DNA from: Micractinium sp. NFX-FRZ
Taxonomy: Eukaryota; Chlorophyta; Trebouxiophyceae; Chlorellales; Chlorellaceae
DNA: 64,000 nt
Assembly: GCA_029339195.1 (NCBI GenBank)
Contig: JAPTJF010000044.1
Location: 124,001-188,000, forward strand
Direction: 5' to 3'
Shown: positions 22,993 through 34,200 of the stretch, one piece after another
Numbering within the stretch: the first letter of the stretch is position 1
Layout of the letters: each line of letters begins with the position of its first letter
The notes under the pieces: generated by a model
The model's input: the letters and a program-made list of their open reading frames with translations, nothing else
What the model was told of the DNA's origin: nothing
Databases searched by the model: none
Made by a program: the position numbers and the translations under genes

Positions 22993-24311
22993 TCAGCTGA
23001 CGGCGGCGCCGCACCGCAGGCAGGGCTGCACCAGGCGGCCCCGCCAGTCTGCCAGGCCAGAGAGGGCTGCCACCAGCCATATGGTCGCCGCGACTCCCAG
23101 CAGCAGGCAGCTGATGCAGACGGCGATGAGGCCGGCCCGGCGGTGGCGCGGCAGCAGGGCCTGCACTCATAAGCGGGACGGCGGGAGGGCGCGGAGTGAG
23201 GCAGGGCAGGCAGGTCCGAAAGGAGCGCGCACCAGCAGCGGCACCCAGCACCCTGACCGCTGCGCAGCGGCAGCAAACACCGCAGGGCGCGGTGCAGCGA
23301 GCACAGCGGCGCAACAGAGGAGTCGAACAGCGGTGCTTTGCAACACCGGCGGCGGCGGCCCTGCCTGCCGCCTGCTGTGCGGGCGCTGCCCGCTCACCTT
23401 CCGGCCATCCTCGCCGCACTCCGCCCCCGCATGCCCCGACCCATGGAGGCTTGCAGAGAAGGGGATGTGGGAGGGCTCATCCACATCTGTTGTGAGCTTG
23501 CCCGGCTGGCCAAGCTTGGGCATGGGGGAAGCTGAGGGTGTTGATGATGACGTGGCGGCCTCCAAAGCAGCGGCCGCTTCCGCCGTTGCCAGGTGGCGCT
23601 GCCGGGCGACGGGAGAGGACTGTGGCGGGTGGGGCCTGCGTGCGGCGGGGTGGAGGGGTGGAGGGGGCGCAGAATGGGTGGATGCTGTGGCTTGGTGGGA
23701 GGGAGGTGCTGCCACGGCAGGCCTGGGGAGGCGTGGGAAGTTGGCGGCAGAGACCCACACATTTTTGAACGGCACGCGAACTGTGCCGGTAGCTTCCGAG
23801 CCCGAGGGAAGCAGCACAGCTGCGCAAACCTACCGTAGCAGCGGCACCGGCGCTGCAGCCGCCTGCGGCTGACTCTGCTCCCGCATTGCCGCATCCAGTT
23901 CTCTGTCGGCCTGGTGCCACATGTCTCCGGAGGCGGGAGGGGCTGCCGGTGCAGCGGCAGAGGCGGCGGGTGCGCTGGGCGTCGCCGGCGGCGCGCCGTC
24001 TTGCGGGTGCAGCAGGTGCGTGCGCGCTCGCACCGGCAGGTGGCTCAGACTGCACAGGCACAGTGAGCGACGGAACGGTGTGTTAGAGTCCCGTCCACTG
24101 ACCCGTCATTCCATTTTGTTTGTGGCTGAGAGCGACCCAACGCTGGCTCTCACCGGAGCACCTCCTGGGGCGCGCTAGCCAGTAGTTTGGGCGGCAGAGT
24201 GCGGGTGGCGCGCAGCAGGGCCTCCGGCGTTGGGCTGCGCGGGTTTTCGGACGTCGGCGCGACCGCTGCACGCGCTCCCTCTGCCCGCCCGGCTCCACCA
24301 CGGATCAACAT
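22993..24311 (-). CDS. Unrecognised single-pass membrane protein, ~288 aa
   Basis: Four exons on the minus strand, 24311-24154, 24049-23834, 23722-23398 and 23160-22993, join in phase with GT-AG introns to 867 nt ending in TGA. The start ATG at 24311 is the first in-frame ATG of the open exon; an additional 5' exon cannot be excluded. The first ~210 residues are Ala/Pro/Ser-rich with short conserved-looking pieces (LRATRTLPPKLLASAP, DMWHQADRELDAAMREQ). The last exon encodes a basic stretch LLPRHRR, a hydrophobic helix (GLIAVCISCLLLGVAATIWL, continuing VAALSGL) and a C-terminal CLRC pair. One helix close to the C-terminus suggests a membrane-anchored protein with a long soluble N-terminal part. 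I do not recognise the family. Confidence is highest for the last two exons. Confidence 0.55.
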
Positions 24312-25207
24312 GGGGGTGCTGATGCGGTTTGGTGGCGAGTGGGTGGGACGGACTGCCTTGGTGTTGGTGACGCTTTGCAAACTTGCACGGGAGGCGCTGC
24401 GTGTTCACAGGCCTCGCAGGGTGCACTGTTGAAATGCGGGCAGAATGGGCGGCACCGTGAATGGGTGGTCGTGCAACCCCTGCCATTGCGCCATGCTGGC
24501 GCCGTCCCGCACAAGCAGGAGGAGGCACAGCCCACCACCCTGGTGCGAGGGCTGGGCCAGCCGCTGGCAGTGCTCTGTGAAAGTTTCCTGCCATCCTCTT
24601 CACCCGTACATGACGTCCATGTGTGCAAGGGACAACATGGCCGCCGCCTGCGCCCTGTGGCGCTCCTTGAATGATGCGTGCCCTTTAAGCAGGTACAACC
24701 CACCCGCGGCGGGAAGCCCAATCGGCGGGCCGCTTCGGACCGCCGCCAGGCACCGCAGCCACCTACCATCAGGCATACCAAGGCAGACTGCCGCTTGATT
24801 GCGGCATCGTGCCTGTGTTACAGCATCCCAAGTGTGCAAATGCACCACAGGCATTGGCCACCGGGCATCGTCACTGTTGCGCCGCCATCTACAATGGCGG
24901 GAAGATTCCGCCCGCAGAGTGCCTGCGCACCCACCCCTGGCACCGTGCGTCCGCTTGCCGTGCAGGCCCCTCAACAATTGGGACTTTGTTGTCAGGGTTG
25001 ACACGCCTTGCAAGTGCATGCCCCGTGGGTGCATTTGGTTCTGGAGTCGACCGCGTGGAGCGCACACTGCTGGCGCATCAGAGCACCACGGGCCGCCGCT
25101 CTCCGGGTGAACGAGCAGGTGTGCCCTTGCCCCTCTTGGGCTTGCATTTACCAGCTCGCCAAGCTCGCGTCCGACTGCAAATGCTGTTCACATGACATCT
25201 GCCTTGG
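24312..25207. other. Spacer between two minus-strand genes
   Basis: This holds the 3' UTR of the ankyrin gene (TTACA at 24818-24822 is TGTAA on the minus strand) and the promoter of the membrane-protein gene. Short open frames here lack splice partners and recognisable motifs. Confidence 0.5.
24818..24822 (-). terminator. Possible TGTAA poly(A) signal of the ankyrin gene
   Basis: TGTAA on the minus strand, 386 bp after the ankyrin stop codon. The distance is long for this signal, so the assignment is tentative. Confidence 0.4.
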
Positions 25208-27829
25208 CTAGCAGTTGCGTGACTGCTCCTCCAGCTCCTCCTTTGTCATCTTGCGCAGGAAGGCGCTGCCGTCGTTGTCACCCGCCGGGCGCCAGCCCTC
25301 CTGGCTCAGCCGGCGGATGCCCTGCGCGGGCGGGGGCAGCGTGTGCGGGGGTGGGTGGCTGGGGAGGTGGCGAGCGGTGCGGGCAGAGGAGCATATTGCA
25401 TCCAGAGGCAGGGGTTGCGGTGTGCAGCGTGCATGGCATGAGTGCTCGTAGCACAGCGCGCACAGCATGGGTGTTCGTAGCACAGCATGCCCAGCAGGGA
25501 ATGCTCCTTCCCGGCCACCCACCTGGGCGTCTTCAAAGCCTGCGGGGGGCGGCGGGCGCCAGTTTTCCGGGGGGTACAGCTTGGGAAGCGAGTCCCATGC
25601 AGCCATGAGCTGCCGGGAGGCCTCGGCTGCACGGGGTGGGGGCAGAGGGTGGGCGGGCGGGCGGATGAGTTGGGGAGCCGACCAACCGAGCTTCGCCTGG
25701 TGCATCACAGAAGGAGGTGGGCAGGGAGGCAGCGGGCCCACCGCTCCGCACCTGCCCCTCAATTCCTGGCTACCCTGGCGCCGCCAGCTCCAAACAAGCG
25801 CACCCTCCCCACACCCTCCCCATGTAACCCTCCCTCACCAAAGGGCGGCCCGCGGTACACGGTGGGCGGCAGCTTGGGCACATCCTTGTACTGCTCGATC
25901 AGCCGCTTGAGCTGCGCGCGCACCGCGCCGTGCTCCCACCCAAACCCCTTCTCCGCCGCCACGTCCAGCACGCCCACAATGCCCCGCAGCTCTGGGGCCA
26001 GCAGCAGCGGTTCCACGCACTCCGGGTTGGACAGCGGGTCGGGCAGGCCAGAGGTGGTGGGCGGGGGGAAGCTGCGGATGGAGGGGTCGGCGCCCTTGGA
26101 GAGCAGGTACTCAAACACCTGGGGGGGAGGGAGGGCGGGTGGGTGGGCGGTGTGTGAGGTGCGTCCAGAGGAGAGCTCTGTGTCGCACTTTGTCCTCGCA
26201 AATCAGACTGTAAACCCCGAAAAGCAAGCAAAGCTCAAACACCTGGGGGCGTGAGTGGGGCGGGGGGGGGGGGGCAGAGAAGGGGAGAACAGGTGTGTGA
26301 GGTGCGTCCAGAGGAGAGCTCCGTTGGTGAGCGGCACAGGAAGAGAAGCACAGTGAAGAAAGAAGCAAGGAGGAGCGTTAAATCCTCGCTGAGAGGATGA
26401 GGATGTCAACACCGGAGGGGCAGGGGCGGTCAGGCGAAGGGCAAATGTGTGTCACGTAACAGCGCAAGTGGGGGGAAATGTGGTGGAGGGTGCCACCCTG
26501 GCGGCGCACACCACAGCATGCACACCATAGCATGCACAGCATGCAGTGCGCACCTCCATGTACGGTGCGTTCTTGTAGTGCGCCACCCTGGCGGCCCGCA
26601 TCAGCGGCGTCCACCCCGTCCCCCGCTCCTGCTGGTTCACAGCCACCCCCCGCTGCTCGATCTGCAGAGGCGTGGCAGGACAGGCAGGGAAGAGCGGGGC
26701 AGGGGCGGGATGTGGTGGGCGTGGGGTCAGCCCGGAGAGGGAGGAGGTGAGTGCAGGACTGCCGCTCACATCCACCCCCTGCTGTTGCACGCGTCTGATC
26801 GAAAGGTGCAGCAGGGCAGGGCAGAAGCAGGGGTGGGCTCATGCAGGCGCGCAGCTCTGCTGGAAGAAGAAAGGCAGGGCAGGAGCAGGCGGTGGCACAG
26901 CTGCAGGCGGGACTAGTTCACGCACACACACTCACACACACCCTGTGCAGGGTGCGAATATGCAGCAGAAAAACACGCCCTGTTCACCAGGACAGGGGCC
27001 GCCGCCAGCCGTCGATGCTGGCAAGTACAGCACACATAGCAGGCATGCCCGACCCTCCTATGCAAACGTGAGGGCATGCACACCGCACAGAGGCAGGCTG
27101 GCCTGGCCCCCACATACACACATGCAGGCGTGCACAGCACCCAATGATGCGTAGCCAGCACCCACATTCACATGTACACACCATGCACACACACACACAC
27201 GCCCTGCTCACCAGGAAGCGGGCTGCCGCCAGCTGGCCATGGTCTGCCGCGATGTGCAGCAGGGCGCCCGCCCCCCGGTCCAGGGTGGGGAAGAACCATT
27301 CCCGGCTGGCCTCCTCGATGCGTCGGAAGCGCTGCAGATCGCCAAAGCGGATGGCGTCGGCATACTGCAGCCGTGTGAAGGGGGAACAGGGGGACCGAGA
27401 GGGGGGCGGAGGAAGGAGGAGTTCGGCCAAGGACCGCGCTTGGATGAGGTGGATGCGTTGTGGTTGGGCACAGCAAACGGCATCCAACTGGCACATCGGT
27501 GCCACCGCCTCGCACCTCACCTCGAAGAAAGTGTAGGCGCAGCTGGGGGGCTCCCCGTACTCAATGCCGGGCCAGGTGTAGCCATTGATGCCCTGCAAAT
27601 CTGACCGAACCAGTGGGAGCCTGAGCACAGTGGGTTGCGCTTGGCCGAGCACATGGCAGCGTGGCGTACGCGCACTACGGCACGGTAGCGGCGGCCGCTC
27701 CCCTTCTGCGGGGCGAGGGCCGCGGCTGCGGTGAGCCCCCACCTTGCGCAGGCCGTTTTCCTCGAACACTTCAACTTTCTCGGGCTTCGGCAGCGACCAG
27801 GATGGTGGGCAGGGCCCCTCCGGCGTCAT
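25208..27829 (-). CDS. Ankyrin-repeat protein, 305 aa
   Basis: Seven exons (27829-27743, 27592-27521, 27364-27212, 26661-26554, 26118-25839, 25626-25523, 25321-25208) join in phase to 918 nt. The start is MTPEGPCPPSWSLPKPEK, with no ATG upstream in the promoter. Ankyrin-type pieces run from about residue 55 to 145: ALLHIAADHGQLAAARFL, then VNQQERGTGWTPLMRAAR, then VFEYLLSKGADPS. The C-terminal half is proline-rich (LYPPENWRPPPPAG) and ends GSAFLRKMTKEELEEQSRNC. There is no signal peptide or membrane helix, so it is a soluble protein-binding protein of unknown partner. It is head to head with GPAT9 across 373 bp. Intron copies of two exon edges are described separately. Confidence 0.85.
26118..26321 (-). 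repeat. Tandem copy of an ankyrin-gene acceptor and exon start
   Basis: The real minus-strand acceptor and exon start CCCCCAG-GTGTTTGAG (26118 region) recurs at about 26236-26250, followed by different sequence. A second shared block (GTGTGTGAGGTGCGTCCAGA) occurs at about 26150 and 26294. The second acceptor sits upstream in the transcript and would add an out-of-family segment if used. Confidence 0.75.
26978..27235 (-). repeat. Copy of an ankyrin-gene exon end and donor
   Basis: The sequence at 27201-27235 (exon end at 27212 with its donor) is repeated imperfectly at 26978-27011 inside the following intron. In the copy the donor reads GTGAAC instead of GTGAGC. CA-rich microsatellite sequence surrounds both. 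Confidence 0.65.
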
Positions 27830-28202
27830 GTTGGACCCCCTGCTGCTCACACTCCGGCAGACTTCTGCAAGCGGATAACTGTCCAAATGAGATCACAGCG
27901 TCTGTCGCCATGCCTGCTGAGAGCGGAGGCCCACTCTTTCAAGAAATCAACCCCTGTCGCGCCCTGCCCTCGTGGCAGCGGTGGTCGCCATCGTCTTGTG
28001 CCTCCCTTCGCCGCAACAGAGAGACTACCGATCGGGGTTGTCCTCAGGTAGATCTGCCGCACGTCGAACGGCGCAAAACACCTTGCTCCCCTCCAGCCAA
28101 GGCCTTGTCGGCGCCTCAGCGCTGCTAGCAAGCGATCAGCAGACTGTACAATCCGATTGCAGCGGTCCGAGGCTGAGCGACAGTCGCAAGAACCCTGCGC
28201 CA
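27830..28202. promoter_or_regulatory. Shared promoter region, ankyrin gene / GPAT9
   Basis: The two start codons face away from each other across 373 bp. No canonical TATA box is obvious. The segment must hold both core promoters and 5' UTRs. Confidence 0.6.
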
Positions 28203-31200
28203 ATGGCGAGCAGCGGCGTGCGCTTCAAAGAGCAGGCCGGCAACGGCACCCTGCACCGCACGGCCAGCGGGCAGGGCTACGGGTTGCGCAGGTGCGTCGC
28301 GGGGCAGCAGGGTTGCTGTCGGAGGGCCTGGCGGGCGGCCTGGCAGCTGCGGCAACGGCAGCGGTGGGGCAGTCCACAGGCCTGCTCTGTGCCTGGCCTT
28401 GCTCTTCTTACTTGCTGACCTGCCCAGGCCCCTCACCCATGATGCAGCCTCAAGAACAAGACCTTCAGCCGCGGAGACCTGTCAACGTTTGGGGCTGAGC
28501 AAGACGTGGGTGCTGTGTTGGAACCATAGCGCGATACACTGCCGCCTGTATCGGCGGCTTTGCCCGCCCCAGCCTTTGTGTGCACCGTTGCCTCCTGCAC
28601 CCACCTGCTCCCCACCTGCACGCCCCCCTCCTGTGCCTCGTGGCTCCTCCCCCTGCGCCCGCATCCTGGCACCACCCAACTGCCCGCCCGCTTGCTACTG
28701 CAGCCGCTACACATGCCTGTTGCCTGCCATCCTCTTCGGCATGCCCCTCCCAACCTGCCCCTCTTTTGCGCCCCCCCCTCCTGCTCCGCAGCTGCACAAG
28801 CAGGCCGCGACAGATGTGCTCATGCAGGCGGCGGTGGAGGAGGCGGTGGTGAGGGCGGAGCGGGAGTGCGCGGCGGAGCGCTGCCAGGGCAACATTCTGT
28901 AAGCTGCCAGGCTGAGATGGGTTCGTGCGCGTGAGGGTGGCATGGGCCGTGATGACGTGGCGGCGGCTGAGGAAGGGTCAGCGGTGGGGCGTGGGCAGGA
29001 GGGACAACACTCTATGAAGCTGCCCAAAGCAGGCCCCATCACACGACCCACGCCCCCCCCGCAGGAGCGACATCCTGGACATCTCCTCACCCCTCAACGA
29101 CGCCGCCGCCGCCATCGTCGACGACTCCTTCCTGCGCTGCTTCAAGGTGCGGCGGCCTGGGCTAGCTTGGGTTTGCCTCGGTGCAGCTTGCAGTTGCGTA
29201 GCTCAAGGGCTCCGTTCTGCCGCCCCCCGACCTCTGGGGACGGCCTGCCGCAGGCGGCGCACTCTCCGCCACGCTCCTCCCCCCACCCCCCTGCACAACA
29301 CCTCTTGCTGCCCCCCTAACCCGCTGCCTCGCCACTTACCTCCCCACCCCCTGCTATCACCCTGCCTCCCCCCTCTTCTGCAGTCCTGCCTGGAGCCACC
29401 CATGGAATTCACACGCCCGCTTGCTCCCTCCTACTCCCTCCCTCTCCTGCCTTGTAACTTCTCTCCCTGCTGCCCCCCGCTGTTGCCCCCCTTCCTCCTC
29501 CTCACAGTCCTGCCTGGACGACCCCTGGAACTGGAACGCATACCGCTTCCCCTCCCCCTCCCCCCCTTCCACCCCCTGCCACTGTTCTGCAACCCCCTCT
29601 GCTCCCCTACCTGCAGTCCTGCCTGGACGACCCCTGGAACTGGAACGCATACCTCTTCCCCCTGTGGCTGCTGGGGGTGGTGGTGCGCAACGTCATCCTC
29701 TTCCCCCTGCGGTGAGGCATGAAAGGCTGGCCTTGCTGTGCTGCAAATGCCTCTCGAACATGCGTCGCAGCATGTCTGGATGCAGCCGGCTGCATTCCGT
29801 CCTGGCTTGCTGGGTGCAGCCTCGCCCTGCGGTGGGCACCAGCAGGCGGCGGGCGGGCAGGCGGGCAGGGCGCCCAGGCCCACCCCGTCAACCGTCCTCA
29901 GGTGTCAACCCTCCCTCCTCCCCGCCCTCCCTCTCTGCGCTGCCCTTGGCAGGCTACTGGCCCTCCTGCTGGGCGCCCTCATCTTCGTCATCGGTTTTGC
30001 ACTGGCAGGCCTGGTGCTGAAGGTGAGGCCTCAAGTCGTGCTTCCTTGGTCTGCCGGCCTGCCTGGGCAGCTGGTGGAAAGTGCCGGCCTGCTCATCTTG
30101 CTGTCATTTGTGGCAGGCTTGTGTGCCGGCAGGTCTCGTGCTCAGGGTGAGGCGTCATGCACGTGTCATCCTTTTCCGCTGCCCTCGCATTGCGCCTGCG
30201 GCTGGGTCAACTGGCTGCCGCTGCTGCGGCTGGTTTAGGGTTTGGGGTAGGCTGCAGCGGTTGCCTGCCCACCACCAGGCACCAGTCCCGACACGCTCAC
30301 CTCTGATCCCCGCTGCCCCGTCACCCCACACGTGCCTGCCCCTTTGCGCCTGTCGCGCGTCCCTGTCCCAGATGCCTGCCCCATGCGTCTGCCCCGTCTG
30401 CCTGCCCCCTGCCCCCCGCAGGGCCAGCGGCTCAAGCAGGCGGAGCGCGGGCTCTGCAAGTTCCTCTGCCAAATGTTTGTCGTCTCCTGGACGGGTGGGC
30501 GCCACGCTGCGCCGCGCCGCGCCGCGCTGTGCTGCACTCGGCTCGACTCGGCTGTGCCATGCTGTGCCATGCTGTGCCATGTCGTGCCATGCTGTGCTGT
30601 GCTGCGCTGTGTCGCGCTGCGCGAGCTTCCCAGCCAGATGTGTGTGGTCCTGCGCAGGGTGAGCCAGGTCGGCAGGTGGGCCGAGGCCGCCTGGAAGTGT
30701 GACACGCCCCACTCCTTCCCCACTCCTCCCCCGCCCTCCCCGCACCCCGACAACTCCGCATATCCCCGCCCCCTCCCCCCACCCCGACAACTCCGCATAT
30801 CCCCGCCCCCTCCCCCCACCCCCACCCTCCCCACCCCCAGGCGTGATCAAGTACCACGGCCCGCGCCCCGTGCCCCAGGCGGGGCGCGTGTGGGTGGCCA
30901 ACCACTCGAGCATGATCGACTTTGCGGTGCTTGGGGCCTACTCCCCCTTTGCGGGTGTGTGAGGGGCGCAGCCCGGTGTGTGCTTTTTACATGGCTTAGC
31001 TGGCTTGGTTGGCTTGGTTGGTTGTTAGGTAGTGGCAGATGCTTGCCACTCCTGGTGGGGTAGTGCTCTTTTGGATTGGTTGGTGGCCGCATGAGGTGGC
31101 GGCATCTGACCGACGGCAGGGGCGGGGCGGGCAGAGGGGGCGCCACGTGGTGTGGTGAGGTGCCTGCATGGGTGGCATTCCGCCTGCTCTGCCTGCCTGC

Positions 31201-34200
31201 ACTGAGCACCCCTCCACCCTCTGTTTTCATCCCTCTGCCCACAGCACCCCTTCCACTCTCTACCTTCATCGGTCCACCCTGCCTCCCCTGTCCACCCCAC
31301 CTGCCTCCCTCGCCTTCCTGCCCTGCACCTGCCAAGCAGTCACACCCCATCCCTGCCTGACCCTGCACCCTGCACCCCCGTCCTTTGGTCTGTCCCCCCC
31401 GGGGCCACCCACACCCTTTCCCCTCACACCTTCCTGCAAACCCACCCTTTTACAACTGGTCCCTCCTAACCCGCATCTCATTGTCGTCCCGCCTCTTTTC
31501 CCCTCCCTGCAGCCATCATGCAGCTGCACCCCGGCTGGGTGGGGGTGCTGCAGAAGCGGTACCTCTCCTCCCTGGGCTGCCTCTGGTTCAACCGCACGCA
31601 GGTGGGGCAGCGGGGGAGGCGGCGAGGGTGGGTGCCGGGGGGCTGGGTGGTAGACGAAGAGCAGGGCGAGGTGGCCTGCCAGAAGCGCATGCTTGAGCAG
31701 GGGGAGTGAGATGGCCGCGCGCACCGCCCACTTCGACCCGGCCCTGCCAAGGCGCGTTCCCCGCCCCCAAACCAGCCGCCTGCATGTCTCACGCCCTCTC
31801 GCACGTTTCGTCTCTGTTTCCCAGTCTTGCCTCTCCTGCCCGCAACCACCTGCAGGCTCAGCATTTATCCTTACAGCATTTATCCTTGTAGCTCCCCTCA
31901 CCCCAAGGCCTTCCAACCGGACCTCACCGTGCCACCCTCTCTTCTGCCGCCGCCCCCTCCCCTGCAGGCCCAGGACCGCACCCTGGTGGCCAAACGCATG
32001 AAGGAGCACGTGCACAGCTCAGGTCAGGCTCGGCTTGCTCTGCTGCCTTGGTGCCTGGCATGCGCGTTGCTGGCCAGCCCGCCTGCCTCGGCACTGCCTG
32101 CGCTGGCGCTGCCCGCCCCCTGGGCCCCTGCCCCCTGCCCCCTGCCCACCCAGCCCCTGCCCATCCAGCCGGCAAGCCTGCCGCGGGCTCACCTCCCGCG
32201 CTGCAACCCCTGGTACCACCCCCCTGCCGCACACACGAACTTCATTCCCCTGTTCTTCCGCCCTCCCTTTCTCATGGTCCCCTCAATTACACATCCCCAC
32301 CCCACTCCTGCTCACCATCCCTCCCTTCTCTCCCCGCTCCGTCCCCAAACGAAGCCTTCCCCCCCCCACGCTCACCGTCCCTCCCACCTCTGCCCTCCCC
32401 TGCCCACCCCCACACACAGACTCCACCCCCCTCCTCATCTTCCCCGAGGGCACCTGCGTCAACAACGAGTACTGCGTCATGTTCAAGAGGGGGGCATTCG
32501 ACCTGGGTGCGTGCTGCTTTATGGGGGTTTAGGGCCCTGGGAGGGCAGGCGTTGCGTCATGTCGTGATCAAGAGGGGCGCATTTCACCTGGGTAAGGGTG
32601 CTGCACATCACAAGAGGGGGACGCTCTGAGAGAGGTCATGCAGAAGAGGGGAGGGTTTTTTTAGACCCGGGTGGGCGCGCCGCCCCTTTTTTCTTTCAAT
32701 ATCCTTTGTACTAATTTACCGAGAGCTTTCTAGGGGCCGACAGCCCCCCTCGACGGGCAGGCGCTGCGTCATGTCACGCTCAAGAGGGGGCAATCGACCT
32801 GGGTGGGTGTTGCCAATGTAACCGCAGGCGCCACGATGTGCCCCATCGCCATCAAGTACTGATGCTTGCACCCAGCTATGTTCCTGTCGCACCTTTGCCC
32901 TCCCCTCTGAATCACCCGACCTACCAATTGTATGTGCAGACGCCACGGTGTGCCCCATCGCCATCAAGTACAACAAGATCTTCGTGGACGCGTTCTGGAA
33001 CTCCAAGCGCCAGTCCTTCTCCGCGCACTTGGTGAGGGAGGGAGGGGGGGAGGGGTGTTGCTAGGGCGGGTTGGTTGCGAGCCCTGCTACGTGCCCGCTG
33101 GTGAGGGGGGGGAGGGAGGGAGGGGGAGGGGGGGGAGGGAGGGGTGTTGCTAGGGCGGGTTGGTTGGAGCCCTTTCACGTGCCTGCTGGCGAGGGAGGGG
33201 GCAGCAGGTGGAGGGGCCAAGGTGTGTTTGTGTTTGTAGGGCGCGGTGATTGCGAGCCCTGCTGTTACCTGGTGGGGCAAGGCGCCGCCCCTTCTGCAAC
33301 TCGCATGCGCCAGTCCAAAGCATTTGTGGAGTGGGGTGCAGGGCCCTGCCTGCTGCCTGCGCGGCACCACCCCCGTCCTGTCCCCCTCCCCACCCCCCCC
33401 ACCCCGCCCTCCCACCTCCCACTCAACCCATGCTGCCCGGCCTGTGAAAGTGATGCGCAGCTGGCCGCTGGTGTCCTTCCCTCTCGCTCTGCCTTTGCAC
33501 CTTTGTGATCAAGTCTGCCTCAATCCTCCCCTCCGGCCTTTACCCAATCGGCAGGTGAAGCTGATGCGCAGCTGGGCGCTGGTGTGCGACGTCTACTTCC
33601 TGGAGCCGCAGGTACTGCAGTCGGTACTGCTTGTTGTACCGCTTTTACAGTATTGGTGACTGTCAGGGTGCCGTGCCACCTGTGTGTTGCTGCCGTCATG
33701 CTGCCACCAAAATTGCTGTTGCCGCCGCGCCGCCAGGCTTGCTGTGCACATCTCGCAAAAGAACCTTCTGGCTCGATCCGTCCATCCCTGGCGGGCCTGT
33801 GGACTAACTATTGCTGTGCGGCTGCCACTGCCGCTACCCACCTGCCTGTCCCGCCACACCGGTCCTTCAATTGAGCCCAGTGCCTGCCCCCTCGTGTCGC
33901 TATTGGCACCTCTCCCCACCCACGCTGTGTGCCCCCCGCCCCCCACCATCTTCTGTGCCTTGTCACCCCCGCAGAGCCGCCGGCCCGGCGAGAGCGCGCA
34001 GCAGTTTGCGGAGCGCGTGCAGCACATGATTGCGGGTGCGCCTGCTGTGCCGCTTCCCGCTCTGCGGTTTGCCTGCTGGCTGGCTGCCCCTGCCCAGACA
34101 TCTGCATGCACCATATTGAGGGCTGCATGCATATCATAGGCCAGGGCGGGCGTAACTGATGGGCACAGAGGTTTCTGACCCCACCGCTGGCCCAGCTGCC

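Noticed and set aside
24305..25195. Open frames of 100-158 codons between the ankyrin and membrane-protein genes
   Set aside because: Long frames occur in all six readings here, as expected at this GC content; none continues across a convincing intron.
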